Positions 8,359 to 17,236 of a DNA stretch of 64,000 nucleotides are shown here, piece after piece. Numbering within the stretch: position 1 is the first letter of the stretch; the number at the start of each line of letters is the position of its first letter. The notes under the pieces were generated by a model. It had not been told where the DNA came from. It was given only the letters and a program-made list of their open reading frames with translations, and made no database searches. The DNA is from Desulfosporosinus sp. (GTDB taxonomy: Bacteria > Bacillota > Desulfitobacteriia > Desulfitobacteriales > Desulfitobacteriaceae), in assembly GCA_003513495.1 (NCBI GenBank), contig DOPM01000029.1:62001-126000 (forward strand). Reading direction: 5' to 3'. The position numbers were made by a program, and so were the translations under genes.

Positions 8359-11300
8359 TTAGTCCCACTTTTGATCAGCAAGACGTTTGTATGACTCATA
8401 ACGTACCTTGGCATACTTTTCAGCGCCTTCAAAGAGTTCCTCTGCACTTTCAGGGAAGGTGTTTAGCAAGGAAGAGTAGCGAACTTCGCCCATGATGAAA
8501 TCGCGGAAGGACGTACTCGGCTCTTTGGAATCTAAGCTAAATGGGTTCTTACCTTGATCTATGAGGTCTGGGTTAAAGTGATATAGATGCCAGTAACCAG
8601 CGTCGACGGCTTTTTTCGCCTCTTGTACACTCTTGGTCATTCCAGCTTTAAGGCCGTGATTGATACAAGGAGCATAAGCAATAATTAAGGAAGGTCCTTT
8701 GTAAGCTTCAGCCTCTTTAATCACTTTAATGGTTTGAGCCATGTTAGCACCCAACGCGATTTGTGCAACATAAACATATCCATAACTCATGGCGATCATG
8801 CCTAGGTCTTTCTTGCGAATTTTCTTACCAGCTGCAGCAAATTTAGCAACAGCTGCTCTAGGAGTGGACTTAGAGGATTGTCCTCCTGTATTAGAGTAAA
8901 CCTCGGTGTCCATAACAAAGATATTTACATCGTCTCCAGAAGCTATGACATGGTCTAAGCCGCCGAATCCAATATCATAAGCCCAGCCGTCTCCACCAAG
9001 AATCCATTGTGATTTTTTGATAAGATGATCCTTCTTAGCAAAAATTTCAGCAAGGACAGGGTTATCTCCAGTGTAGCCATTTAGTCCGGCAAGGATTTTA
9101 GCCGCAGCGGCTTTAGAGGCATCTGCATCATCCCATCCATTTAGCCATTCCTGGAAAGCTTCCTTTAGTTCAGCACTGATATTCATCTCTAAGGCTTGAG
9201 TCATTAAATCGAACAGTTTTTCGCGCTGTTGGCGAACTCCCAAGTACATACCATAACCGAACTCGGCATTATCTTCGAACAAGGAATTTGCCCAACTGGG
9301 TCCTTTACCTTCCTGATTCGTAGTATATGGTACGGCTGGAGCACTACCGCCCCAGATCGAGCTGCAGCCAGTAGCATTGGAGATCATCATACGATCACCA
9401 AACAGTTGGGTGATAAGTTTAACGTAGGCAGTTTCTCCACATCCTGGGCATGCACCGTTGAACTCGAGTAAAGGTTGAGCAAACTGACTACCCTTAACGG
9501 TCGTTACATCAAAGAGGTTGCTCTTGTTTTTGAGGGTTACTGCATACTCCCAATTCGCAGCCTGTTGTGCGATTTGTTCAGCTGCCGGTTTCATAACTAG
9601 AGCTTTAACTTTTGCCGGGCAAACTTCAGCACAGTTCCCGCAACCTGTACAATCCAAGGTACTCACTTGCATACGGAATTGAAGACCAGCAGCTTCTTTA
9701 CCAATAGCTTTCTTACCCACGAAGGTCTCAGGAGCATTTTTTGCCTCTTCTTCGTTTATCAAGAATGGACGAATTGCTGCATGGGGACAGACATAAGAAC
9801 ACTGATTACATTGGATACAATTATCGATCTGCCATTCTGGTACAATAACTCCAATACCACGTTTTTCGTAAGCAGAAGTTCCTACCGGGAAGGTTCCGTC
9901 TTCACGTCCCAAGAAGGTACTTACAGGGAGGTTGTCCCCTTCAAGAGCATTCATTGGGCGAAGGATGTTCTTGACGAAATCTGGTTCTTCAACCGCTGCA
10001 GCAGCCTGAGCCTGTGCGTTGTCCCCATTTTCCCAAGCAGCTGGAACGTCTACCTTAACTAGGGAAGAAACACCCATATCGATGGCCGCTGTATTCATAT
10101 CTACAATGTTTTGACCCTTTTTGCCGTAGGTTTTTACAACAGAAGCTTTTAAGTAATCGACAGCTTCTTCAACAGGAATTACGTTTGCGAGCTTAAAGAA
10201 AGCAGCTTGCATGATCATATTAATACGGGAACCAAGACCTATTTTACGAGCAATGGATACCGCATCAATGATATAAAAGTTTGCTTTTGTTTTAGCAAGG
10301 GCTTGCTTCATAGAAACCGGAAGTTTTTCATCCAGTTCCTCTGGAGTCCACTGACAATTTAAGACGAAGTTTCCGCCCTGCTTGAGTCCTTTTAAGAGAT
10401 CATATTGATTCACATAGGTTTGATTATGACAAGCAATGTAATTAGCACCTGTCACATAATAAGGGGATTTAATTTGCTTTTTACCAAAACGGAGGTGGGA
10501 TACCGTAATTCCTCCAGATTTCTTACTATCGTATTGGAAATATGCTTGAGCATATAGCTGTGTGTGATCTCCAATAATCTTAATTGCTTGTTTATTCGCA
10601 CCAACTGTTCCATCAGCACCGAGACCCCAGAATTTACAAGCTATTGTTCCTTCCGGAGCGGTATCAATGATTTCATCCTCTGCTAAGGACTTATTGGTAA
10701 CATCATCGATAATTCCAATGGTGAAACTATCTATTGGGTTTTCAGATTTAAGGTTTTTAAAGACAGCTAGTACTTGGGATGGAGTTGTATCCTTAGATCC
10801 TAAGCCATAACGTCCACCAACAACCACTGGTTTAATATCCCTTGTATAGAAAATATCCTTAATATCTAAATAAAGAGGTTCGCCTGTGGAACCAGGTTCT
10901 TTGGTACGGTCAAGAACCGCAATACTCTTAACAGTTTTTGGCAATACCTTGAAGAAGTAATCACTTGAAAAAGGACGGTATAAGTGAACTTTAACAACCC
11001 CAACCTTTTCCCCTTTTGCGACCAAGTAATCAATGGTTTCCTCGATGGTGTCACAGATCGAGCCCATGGCCACAATGACATACTCTGCATCTTCTGCTCC
11101 ATAGTATTGGAAAGGATGATATTCCCGGCCAGTAAGCTTTTTATATTCTTGCATGTAGTGTTCAACCATGTCCGGAATTGCATCATAAAAACGATTAGAA
11201 GCTTCCCTGCCTTGGAAGTACACGTCTGGATTTTGGGCCGTACCACGAAGGACTGGACGTTCAGGATTCAATGCATTATCGCGGAAAGCTTTTACAGCAT

Positions 11301-11889
11301 CCATATCTAAAAGTTTCCCAACCTCTTCGTATTCTGGAACTTCAATCTTTTGAATTTCATGAGAGGTACGGAATCCGTCAAAGAAATGCAGGAAAGGTAC
11401 TCTAGATTTCACGGAAGCGAGGTGGGCGATAAAACCTAAATCTAAGGCTTCTTGCACATTATGAGAGGACAGTTGGGCAAATCCCGTTGCACGTACGGAC
11501 ATTACGTCTTGATGGTCACCAAAAATAGATAGTGCATGGGTTGCTAAAGCACGTGCGCTGACATGGAACACGCAGGGCAACAGTTCTCCTGCAATTTTAT
11601 ACATGTTAGGAATCATGAGAAGTAAGCCTTGGGAAGCTGTGTAAGTAGTGGTTAAAGCTCCTGCCTGCAGGGAACCATGTACTGCTCCGGCAGCACCAGC
11701 CTCAGATTGCATTTCAACAACCTTAACGGTTTGACCAAAAATGTTTTTCCTTCCATGAGCAGCCCATTCGTCAACTAATTCGGCCATTGTTGAGGATGGA
11801 GTGATGGGAAAAATTGTTGCAACTTCAGTAAACGCGTATGAAGCGTGAGCTGCCGCCTCATTCCCATCCATGGTTTTCATTTTTGCCAT
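8359..11889 (-). CDS. nifJ: Pyruvate:ferredoxin (flavodoxin) oxidoreductase
   Basis: A 1176-residue single-chain enzyme that oxidises pyruvate with CoA to acetyl-CoA and CO2, reducing ferredoxin. The N-terminal domain begins KTMDGNEAAAHASYAFTEVA. Two 4Fe-4S motifs are seen: CIQCNQCSYVCPH and CTGCGNCAEVCPAK. The thiamine-diphosphate domain has CPGCGETAY, GDGWAYDIGFGGLDH and NTGGQSSKSTPR. All catalytic domains of the homodimeric type are present and its length is usual. The start follows AGGAGG. It is monocistronic, with its own promoter and terminator. It marks an anaerobic, pyruvate-using metabolism. Confidence 0.97.
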   Translation of the reverse strand: MAKMKTMDGNEAAAHASYAFTEVATIFPITPSSTMAELVDEWAAHGRKNIFGQTVKVVEMQSEAGAAGAVHGSLQAGALTTTYTASQGLLLMIPNMYKIAGELLPCVFHVSARALATHALSIFGDHQDVMSVRATGFAQLSSHNVQEALDLGFIAHLASVKSRVPFLHFFDGFRTSHEIQKIEVPEYEEVGKLLDMDAVKAFRDNALNPERPVLRGTAQNPDVYFQGREASNRFYDAIPDMVEHYMQEYKKLTGREYHPFQYYGAEDAEYVIVAMGSICDTIEETIDYLVAKGEKVGVVKVHLYRPFSSDYFFKVLPKTVKSIAVLDRTKEPGSTGEPLYLDIKDIFYTRDIKPVVVGGRYGLGSKDTTPSQVLAVFKNLKSENPIDSFTIGIIDDVTNKSLAEDEIIDTAPEGTIACKFWGLGADGTVGANKQAIKIIGDHTQLYAQAYFQYDSKKSGGITVSHLRFGKKQIKSPYYVTGANYIACHNQTYVNQYDLLKGLKQGGNFVLNCQWTPEELDEKLPVSMKQALAKTKANFYIIDAVSIARKIGLGSRINMIMQAAFFKLANVIPVEEAVDYLKASVVKTYGKKGQNIVDMNTAAIDMGVSSLVKVDVPAAWENGDNAQAQAAAAVEEPDFVKNILRPMNALEGDNLPVSTFLGREDGTFPVGTSAYEKRGIGVIVPEWQIDNCIQCNQCSYVCPHAAIRPFLINEEEAKNAPETFVGKKAIGKEAAGLQFRMQVSTLDCTGCGNCAEVCPAKVKALVMKPAAEQIAQQAANWEYAVTLKNKSNLFDVTTVKGSQFAQPLLEFNGACPGCGETAYVKLITQLFGDRMMISNATGCSSIWGGSAPAVPYTTNQEGKGPSWANSLFEDNAEFGYGMYLGVRQQREKLFDLMTQALEMNISAELKEAFQEWLNGWDDADASKAAAAKILAGLNGYTGDNPVLAEIFAKKDHLIKKSQWILGGDGWAYDIGFGGLDHVIASGDDVNIFVMDTEVYSNTGGQSSKSTPRAAVAKFAAAGKKIRKKDLGMIAMSYGYVYVAQIALGANMAQTIKVIKEAEAYKGPSLIIAYAPCINHGLKAGMTKSVQEAKKAVDAGYWHLYHFNPDLIDQGKNPFSLDSKEPSTSFRDFIMGEVRYSSLLNTFPESAEELFEGAEKYAKVRYESYKRLADQKWD

Positions 11890-12096
11890 AATTTTTTTCC
11901 TCCTAATCATGTGATAAATTTAATTTTCTGGTAACATATTTAAGTCCATTACTTATGACTTATCCCTATTTCAATTCCACGGATTAAGCTAAGGAAGAGA
12001 AAACCGGGTCATAAAAGATTGAATTTTATGAAATAGCCATAAAAACGTGCTGAGGGAACATATCCAGTTCATGCTGAATAGTCCCCCGTTTGACAT

Positions 12097-12125
12097 AGTA
12101 TATCTTTAATTTTTATACCGGTCAA
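12097..12125 (-). promoter_or_regulatory. Sigma-A-type promoter of nifJ
   Basis: On the minus strand TTGACC and TATACT are separated by 17 bp. Transcription would begin near 12090, giving nifJ an unusually long leader of about 200 nt. Confidence 0.65.
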
Positions 12126-12196
12126 TAATAAAATCTATATAGATCATGTTTTGTTTTTCACAAATAAAAAATATTCAGAAACTCAATTTTTTATAG

Positions 12197-12793
12197 TTAT
12201 AGGTCTCTTCTGCCTTCTAATGCCCGAGCGATGGTAACCTCATCAGCATATTCTAAATCTCCACCTACGGGCAAACCATGAGCTATACGGGAGACTCTTA
12301 TCCCCATAGGCTTTAGTAGGCGCGCCAAATACAAAGCAGTTGCTTCCCCTTCCACAGTAGGATTCATGGCCATAACAACTTCTTTTATACCATCTAATCG
12401 TTTTAAAAGTTGATTGATGGTCAGATCCTCGGGCCCAATGCCATCCATTGGGGAAAGAACACCGTGCAGTACATGGTAGACTCCTTTAAATTCCCTGGTT
12501 TTTTCCAGAGATACTACGTCTCTGGGGTGCTCAACAACGCAAAGAGCTGTCTGATCTCTTTGCGTATTATGGCAAATTGCGCAAGGGTCTTGATCTGTAA
12601 AGTTTGAACATATAGAACACTTCTTGATATCTCGATTAGCCACAATAATCGCTTTTGCTAAATCCTCAGAAACTTGAGGCTGCTGCAAAAGGTAAAAGGC
12701 CAGCCGTCCAGCTGTTTTAGGTCCAATTCCAGGTAAACGTGCTAAGCTGCTAATAAGATCCCCTAAGGGCTGTGGGTATCTCAAAAAATCCAT
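12197..12793 (-). CDS. recR: Recombination mediator RecR
   Basis: A 198-residue protein, the usual RecR length. It has the N-terminal helix-hairpin-helix (LARLPGIGPKTAGRLAFYLL), a four-cysteine zinc finger (CSICSNFTDQDPCAIC), and a Toprim domain starting at CVVEHPRDVVSLEK. It works with RecF and RecO to load RecA at single-strand gaps. It is 7 bp downstream of ybaB and forms the conserved dnaX-ybaB-recR unit. Confidence 0.97.
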   Translation of the reverse strand: MDFLRYPQPLGDLISSLARLPGIGPKTAGRLAFYLLQQPQVSEDLAKAIIVANRDIKKCSICSNFTDQDPCAICHNTQRDQTALCVVEHPRDVVSLEKTREFKGVYHVLHGVLSPMDGIGPEDLTINQLLKRLDGIKEVVMAMNPTVEGEATALYLARLLKPMGIRVSRIAHGLPVGGDLEYADEVTIARALEGRRDL

Positions 12794-12800
12794 AGATCAC

Positions 12801-13145
12801 CTAGAACAATCCGGGGATTTTTAAACCACCGGTCAGTTTACCCATTTCATTGCTGGTCATTTCTTGTGCTTTTCTTATTCCTTCGTTTAACGCTGCCTTA
12901 ATCAAATCCTCCAGCATTTCAACATCCTCAGGGTCGACTGCTTCCGGCTTGATCTTCAAGTCAACTAATTCCATTTTTCCGCTGACAACAACTTGAACCA
13001 TTCCTCCACCGGAAGAAGCATCCACAGTTTTGCTCTGGAGTTCTTCTTGCATTTTAGCCATATCTTCTTGCATTTTTTGAGCTTGTTTCAACATTTGGCT
13101 CATATTGCCGCCCATACCGCCGCCCATACCTTTAAAACCTGCCAT
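12801..13145 (-). CDS. YbaB/EbfC nucleoid-associated protein
   Basis: A 114-residue DNA-binding protein. It begins with a Met/Gly-rich stretch (GMGGGMGGNMSQML), then a helix with regularly spaced Met, Gln and Glu, and the core VVSGKMELVDLKIKPEAVDPEDVEMLEDLI, which is diagnostic. The family binds DNA as a dimer and is encoded between dnaX and recR in most bacteria, as here. AGGAAG precedes the ATG. Confidence 0.95.
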   Translation of the reverse strand: MAGFKGMGGGMGGNMSQMLKQAQKMQEDMAKMQEELQSKTVDASSGGGMVQVVVSGKMELVDLKIKPEAVDPEDVEMLEDLIKAALNEGIRKAQEMTSNEMGKLTGGLKIPGLF

Positions 13146-13238
13146 TTTTAAAACACTTCCTATCTTTTTATCTAGTCATATGGTCCTTACTTCTACAAGT
13201 AAGAGTGGTTTCCCTTTACTATGCCATAAAAGTAATGG

Positions 13239-14897
13239 TCAGTCTTTTACAACGACACGATCAGCTCCAAACATGTCTTTGGTTTTATTGACCAAATCTT
13301 GTTCTTGCTTTTCTATGGCTTGATTCTCTGGATCTTCTAAAGCCTTAAATTCATTTTCCATAACATTTTGGAGAGTTAAGGAAATACCAAATAATTGTTC
13401 TAGTACATCTTCAATAGTCTGCCGATTTTCTGATTGATTGACTTTATCCTTATGAAACGAACAGCCTTCACGGAAAAGAATTGTCAAGGTGTTTCCTTCA
13501 AGGAGAGCTGGTTTCCCTTCCATTAGAAAGGCCTGAGTTGACTTTTTACGTTTTTTAACCTGGTCCATAACATCATTCCAGCGTGACAGGATACCCTCTA
13601 AGTTTAAATTGGATTTGTTTGCTATAGTCCTGCTCTCTGTCCTTCTATTGTCCCCTAAATCGTTTGTTTTATCGACTGGTTTTGTATTATTTACCTTATT
13701 TCTTCTAGTAGGAGAGTTCTCTTTAGGAGCCTCTTTACTAAGCACAGGGGCACCCTGAAGCTGTTGTTCAACTATAGATAAACGTTTCAGGATTTCTTCC
13801 TGGCTGTTGTTTGTTTCCTGTTGACTTTCATGGATGGTCTTGATCAATAAGAGTTCAGCTGCTAATCGAGCATTAGATGCATATTTAAGCTGCCCTTCTC
13901 CTTGTAATAAAATAGAAATCCAGCGTAAAATCCGGGAAATACCGATTTGTTTAGTCTGCTTGATCAGACGATCCTGAATATGGGGCGCTACCATAGGCGT
14001 TTCTCCTGTTGCTACAGTTAGCAACATTTGTCGCAAATAATCTAAGAGCTCCCTAATAATCTGCCGTGGGTCTCGTCCTTGTTGGATGCCCTCGGACAAA
14101 AAATTTAAACATTTCCCATATTCAGCCGAAGTAATTTCATCAACTAGCTGGGAACTATAGGTTTCACCAACCATACCCAGCACTAGGTATACCTCTTCAA
14201 CTCCGATAGGATCATCCTGTAAAAGACATTGATCTAAAATACTTAGGGCATCTCGGAGTCCGCCTTCAGACTTCTGAGCAATTACCGCTAAAGCACCAGG
14301 ATTAACCTCTCGCTTTAAAAAAGTGCACACTTCTTTAAGTCGATTTTGAATATCCTCGACTGAGATCCGATGGAATTCAAAGCGTTGTACACGAGAAAGA
14401 ATAGTTAAAGGTATCTTTTGTACCTCAGTCGTTGCTAGAATAAAAACAACCTGAGGAGGAGGTTCCTCTAAAGTCTTAAGTAAAGCATTAAAGGCCTCTG
14501 TCGTCAGCATATGTACTTCATCAATAATATAAACCTTATGTTTCCCTTGTATCGAGCTTAATTTAATGTTTTCTCGTAAATCTCGAATTTCGTTAATACC
14601 GCGATTTGAAGCTGCATCAATTTCAAATACCTCCATGGCTGAGCCTTGGTCAATACCGATACAGGAAGAGCAATAATTGCAGGGTTCCTCACCCTCTCGT
14701 TGTTCGCAATTTAAGGCTTTTGCCAAAATTTTTGCAGCCGTCGTTTTACCAGTACCTCTCGGGCCACTGAATAGGTAGGCATGCGCAATCCTCTTTTGTT
14801 TTAGAGCATTGAGCAGGGTTTTAGTAATATGCTCCTGTCCAACTATATCTCCAAACCTTTTTGGACGCCATTCACGATAAAGCGCTAAATAAGCCAT
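13239..14897 (-). CDS. dnaX: DNA polymerase III subunits gamma/tau
   Basis: The clamp-loader ATPase, 552 residues from MAYLALYREWRPKRF. It has Walker A GPRGTGKTT near residue 45, the zinc module CEQREGEEPCNYCSSC, Walker B IIDEVHML, and the SRC-like ILSRVQRFEF. Residues after about 370 form a low-complexity linker and C-terminal tau region. In-frame codons upstream of the chosen ATG fall in the SRP RNA and leader, so they are rejected. I see no slippery A-run giving a separate gamma form, but did not test this exhaustively. The SRP RNA is directly upstream, as in Bacillus. Confidence 0.96.
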   Translation of the reverse strand: MAYLALYREWRPKRFGDIVGQEHITKTLLNALKQKRIAHAYLFSGPRGTGKTTAAKILAKALNCEQREGEEPCNYCSSCIGIDQGSAMEVFEIDAASNRGINEIRDLRENIKLSSIQGKHKVYIIDEVHMLTTEAFNALLKTLEEPPPQVVFILATTEVQKIPLTILSRVQRFEFHRISVEDIQNRLKEVCTFLKREVNPGALAVIAQKSEGGLRDALSILDQCLLQDDPIGVEEVYLVLGMVGETYSSQLVDEITSAEYGKCLNFLSEGIQQGRDPRQIIRELLDYLRQMLLTVATGETPMVAPHIQDRLIKQTKQIGISRILRWISILLQGEGQLKYASNARLAAELLLIKTIHESQQETNNSQEEILKRLSIVEQQLQGAPVLSKEAPKENSPTRRNKVNNTKPVDKTNDLGDNRRTESRTIANKSNLNLEGILSRWNDVMDQVKKRKKSTQAFLMEGKPALLEGNTLTILFREGCSFHKDKVNQSENRQTIEDVLEQLFGISLTLQNVMENEFKALEDPENQAIEKQEQDLVNKTKDMFGADRVVVKD

Positions 14898-14976
14898 GCC
14901 AAACTTCCACCCTCGATAAATAGTTATCATATACCAAAAAAGATGGTACATGACCACCTTTATCTCATAATAATAA

Positions 14977-15247
14977 TAGCCGTACACCCTTGATCGAACC
15001 ATCGCCTCCAAACGTTACCTTGCTCGGCAACTCGATTCAGGCAACCTTACGGCACACAAAACGCTCTCCTTAGTGCTGCTTCCGTCAAGATCTGACACGG
15101 TTCGAAGTGTTCTGTTGCGTAAGACCAAAATCTCATCGCTGCCTTACAAGGACAGCTTCACAGGCGTGGACCTTTCGCGGGAATTCCACCTTGCTAGAGC
15201 GGACTGCAAGTTACAGGGAACCGCTACCTCCCCATCTAGTACGGCTA
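14977..15247 (-). ncRNA. ffs: Signal recognition particle RNA, large bacterial type
   Basis: On the minus strand the ends pair through AGCCGTAC (15246-15239) and GTACGGCT (14985-14978), giving about 270 nt, the size of Bacillus scRNA. The conserved apical stem of helix 8 is present as GTCAGATC...GACGGAAGCAGC at about 15077-15098. It lies between tRNA-Ser and dnaX, exactly as in Bacillus. Ends are placed from the pairing and the promoter and may be off by a few bases. Confidence 0.9.
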
Positions 15248-15252
15248 AATCA

Positions 15253-15281
15253 ATTATAGCAAAATATATAAAACTTGGCTA
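15253..15281 (-). promoter_or_regulatory. Probable promoter of the SRP RNA
   Basis: On the minus strand a perfect TATAAT lies 17 bp from a weak -35 (TAGCCA). The -10 sits 6-7 bp before the first paired base of the RNA. Confidence 0.6.
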
Positions 15282-15360
15282 GCGCCTGAGTTTCCAGAAA
15301 ATTACACTACCTAGCTAGTAAAAAAGCCGAAGTTAATACTTTGGCTCAAAACTTTTAAAA

Positions 15361-15452
15361 TGGCGGAGAGAGAGGGATTTGAACCCTCGACACCGGTTGC
15401 CCAATGTACCCGCTTTCCAGGCGGGCGCCTTCGACCACTCAGCCACCTCTCC
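15361..15452 (-). tRNA. tRNA-Ser(GGA)
   Basis: A 92-nt class II tRNA with acceptor GGAGAGG/CTCTCTCC, an anticodon loop with GGA, a long variable arm, T-loop GGTTCGAATCC and an encoded CCA end. Confidence 0.97.
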
Positions 15453-15509
15453 AGTGTTACGCAAACTACAAAACATAATGTAATTTGACGAATTTAGTGA
15501 ACAAGAGAG

Positions 15510-15538
15510 ATTATATCGCAAATTAACAGGCACGTCAA
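15510..15538 (-). promoter_or_regulatory. Promoter of tRNA-Ser(GGA)
   Basis: On the minus strand TTGACG and TATAAT are separated by 17 bp, about 57 bp upstream of the tRNA. Confidence 0.75.
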
Positions 15539-15697
15539 TAGTTTAATCGATGTAAATATATGTATTATTGCCGTATAGTCGATTTCCCCTTAATCTCTTC
15601 TATTCTTCTAGATAATTTGATAGCATTGAATATTTTCCTCTTAAATATCGTACAGTATCCTTGTATCTGTTTATAGGCGGATTTTGGAGGAGAAACA

Positions 15698-16510
15698 ATG
15701 GAAATAAAACAACTTAAAGAACTAAAATTATACGGATTTAATAACCTTACAAAAACCCTCAGCTTTAATATGTATGATATCTGTTATGCCAAATCATCAG
15801 AGCATCGACAAGACTATATTCAATACATTGATGAAGAATACAATTCTGATCGTTTAGCAAGAATTCTAACAGAAGTATCTAATATAATTGGTGCACATAT
15901 TTTGAATATTGCTAAACAGGATTACGATCCACAAGGGGCTAGTGTTACTATGCTTGTTTCTGAAGAACAAGAACATATCAAAGAAGCCTTCTCAGTGGAT
16001 AAAAATGAGCCCTCTAGCCCCTCTGCAGTTGTTGCCCACCTTGATAAAAGCCATATAACCGTCCATACATACCCTGAAAGCCATCCTAATAAAGGGATCA
16101 GTACCTTTAGGGCAGATATTGACGTCTCAACTTGTGGTAGGATTTCTCCACTGACAGCACTTAATTATCTATTAACGAGTTTTTCTTCAGATATTGCCAT
16201 CATTGACTATAGAATCAGAGGCTTTACCCGTGATTTAGATGGTAGAAAGTTTTTTATTGACCATAAAATTAATTCCATACAAAATTATATAGCTAAAGAA
16301 CAAAAGGAACTTTATCAAATGATTGATGTTAATGTCTATCAGGAAAATATTTTCCACACAAAAATGATCTTAAAAGACTTTAATCTAGATAACTATTTAT
16401 TTGGTACGGCAAAAAATGAACTCTCTCCGAACGAAAAGAAACGAATTAAACAACGATTAACAAAAGAGATGGCAGAAATATTTCATGGGAGGAACATTCC
16501 AAGATTATGA
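15698..16510 (+). CDS. speD: S-adenosylmethionine decarboxylase proenzyme, long (SpeD 1A) type
   Basis: A 270-residue polyamine enzyme that makes decarboxylated AdoMet for spermidine synthesis. The self-cleavage site is visible as DKSHITVHTYPESHP, with cleavage before Ser118, which becomes the pyruvoyl group. Its length matches the enterobacterial-type enzyme rather than the short Bacillus type. GGAGGAG precedes the ATG. It stands alone, transcribed against the surrounding minus-strand genes, and ends at a strong hairpin. No speE lies nearby. Confidence 0.95.
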   Translation: MEIKQLKELKLYGFNNLTKTLSFNMYDICYAKSSEHRQDYIQYIDEEYNSDRLARILTEVSNIIGAHILNIAKQDYDPQGASVTMLVSEEQEHIKEAFSVDKNEPSSPSAVVAHLDKSHITVHTYPESHPNKGISTFRADIDVSTCGRISPLTALNYLLTSFSSDIAIIDYRIRGFTRDLDGRKFFIDHKINSIQNYIAKEQKELYQMIDVNVYQENIFHTKMILKDFNLDNYLFGTAKNELSPNEKKRIKQRLTKEMAEIFHGRNIPRL

Positions 16511-16576
16511 CTTAAACTAAAGATAAAGAAAACTGGCTGGCGCTGCAGTATATAACACAAGTTTCTGACAGTTAAG

Positions 16577-16619
16577 AAAAAGCGAGGGGCCTTCAATATT
16601 TTTTGAAACCCACGCTTTT
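16577..16619. terminator. Terminator after speD, possibly bidirectional
   Basis: AAAAGCG and GGG...TTCAA pair with TTGAA..CCC and CGCTTTT around a TATTTT loop. The A and T tracts at both ends allow function on either strand, for speD and for the gene at 16667. Confidence 0.75.
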
Positions 16620-16666
16620 ATTTGTGTTTAAGTAATTAATTTTTGGGGGTCATCGATTTCTAACGC

Positions 16667-17135
16667 TTAATTGCCTGGCTTGAACAAACGTTCATCCCCA
16701 ATATTTACTGCTATGGTCATTTTTGTGATTCCAAATACAAGGTGGGATATGAAGGTAGCAAGAGCATCCTTAGGTTTAACTGGAAAAATAGAAGTAGCAC
16801 CAATTCTTGAGGCTACTCCGTATAAAACCGCCCATTCGGCTGCACCTAAACCAGCCCCTTTTAGAATATTCTTGTCTTTTCCCATAAGAGTTAACCAATA
16901 TATACAGGTTACTCCAAGTCCCATAGCAATCATATTGTCAGCTATAATACCTACTGCTTTCCCGTATGGAGATGATAAATCAGATTTTTTTAGAAAAATC
17001 CACAGCGGCAGTAGTATAACCATTACTTTTTGAAAAACCTATTTTATTAGTGAATTGCTCCACGGCTATCTTTGCTAAATTTCCCCCTAAACCGGAAATA
17101 GTCCCTAGCCAAAATCTGTCTGTTATCTTCTTCAC
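16667..17135 (-). pseudogene. Frameshifted small membrane protein gene
   Basis: The downstream frame encodes 118 residues, including membrane-like segments and GDERLFKPGN at the end. A second frame starts at GTG 17135 with the ribosome site GAGAGGTGA. It encodes VKKITDRFWLGTISGLGGN and continues to SNGYTTAAVDFSKKI before a stop. Removing one A from the A7 run (T7 at 16985-16991 on the plus strand) joins the frames into one reading frame of about 155 residues. I recall similar proteins as uncharacterised Firmicute membrane proteins but cannot name the family. A real mutation, slippage or a sequencing error all fit. Confidence 0.7.
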
Positions 17136-17236
17136 ATAACTTCACCTCTCTCAAATGCTTGTATGTAATATTTTTATTGTTTACGAACAGGAGTTTTAAT
17201 ATTACACCCAATTTCTACTAGAAGGGTTTAGCTTCT

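Noticed and set aside
9667..11310. Plus-strand frames of 108 and 131 codons opposite nifJ
   Set aside because: They are antisense shadows within a conserved coding sequence.
12126..12196. Rex (redox regulator) operator upstream of nifJ
   Set aside because: A TTTGTGAAA half-site is seen, but the second half is not present at the right spacing.
14930..14965. Terminator of the SRP RNA before dnaX
   Set aside because: A 9-bp stem is present, but the T-run is in its loop rather than after it; true termination cannot be judged.
14898..15011. Longer dnaX start inside the SRP RNA
   Set aside because: The extension is composed of leader and SRP RNA sequence and has no ribosome site.
15012..15330. 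Small protein encoded on the plus strand across the SRP RNA
   Set aside because: The frame is explained by the RNA gene on the other strand and lacks a ribosome site.
16671..17033. 120-codon plus-strand frame opposite the frameshifted gene
   Set aside because: Its composition is that of an antisense frame; the minus-strand frames match a coherent membrane protein.
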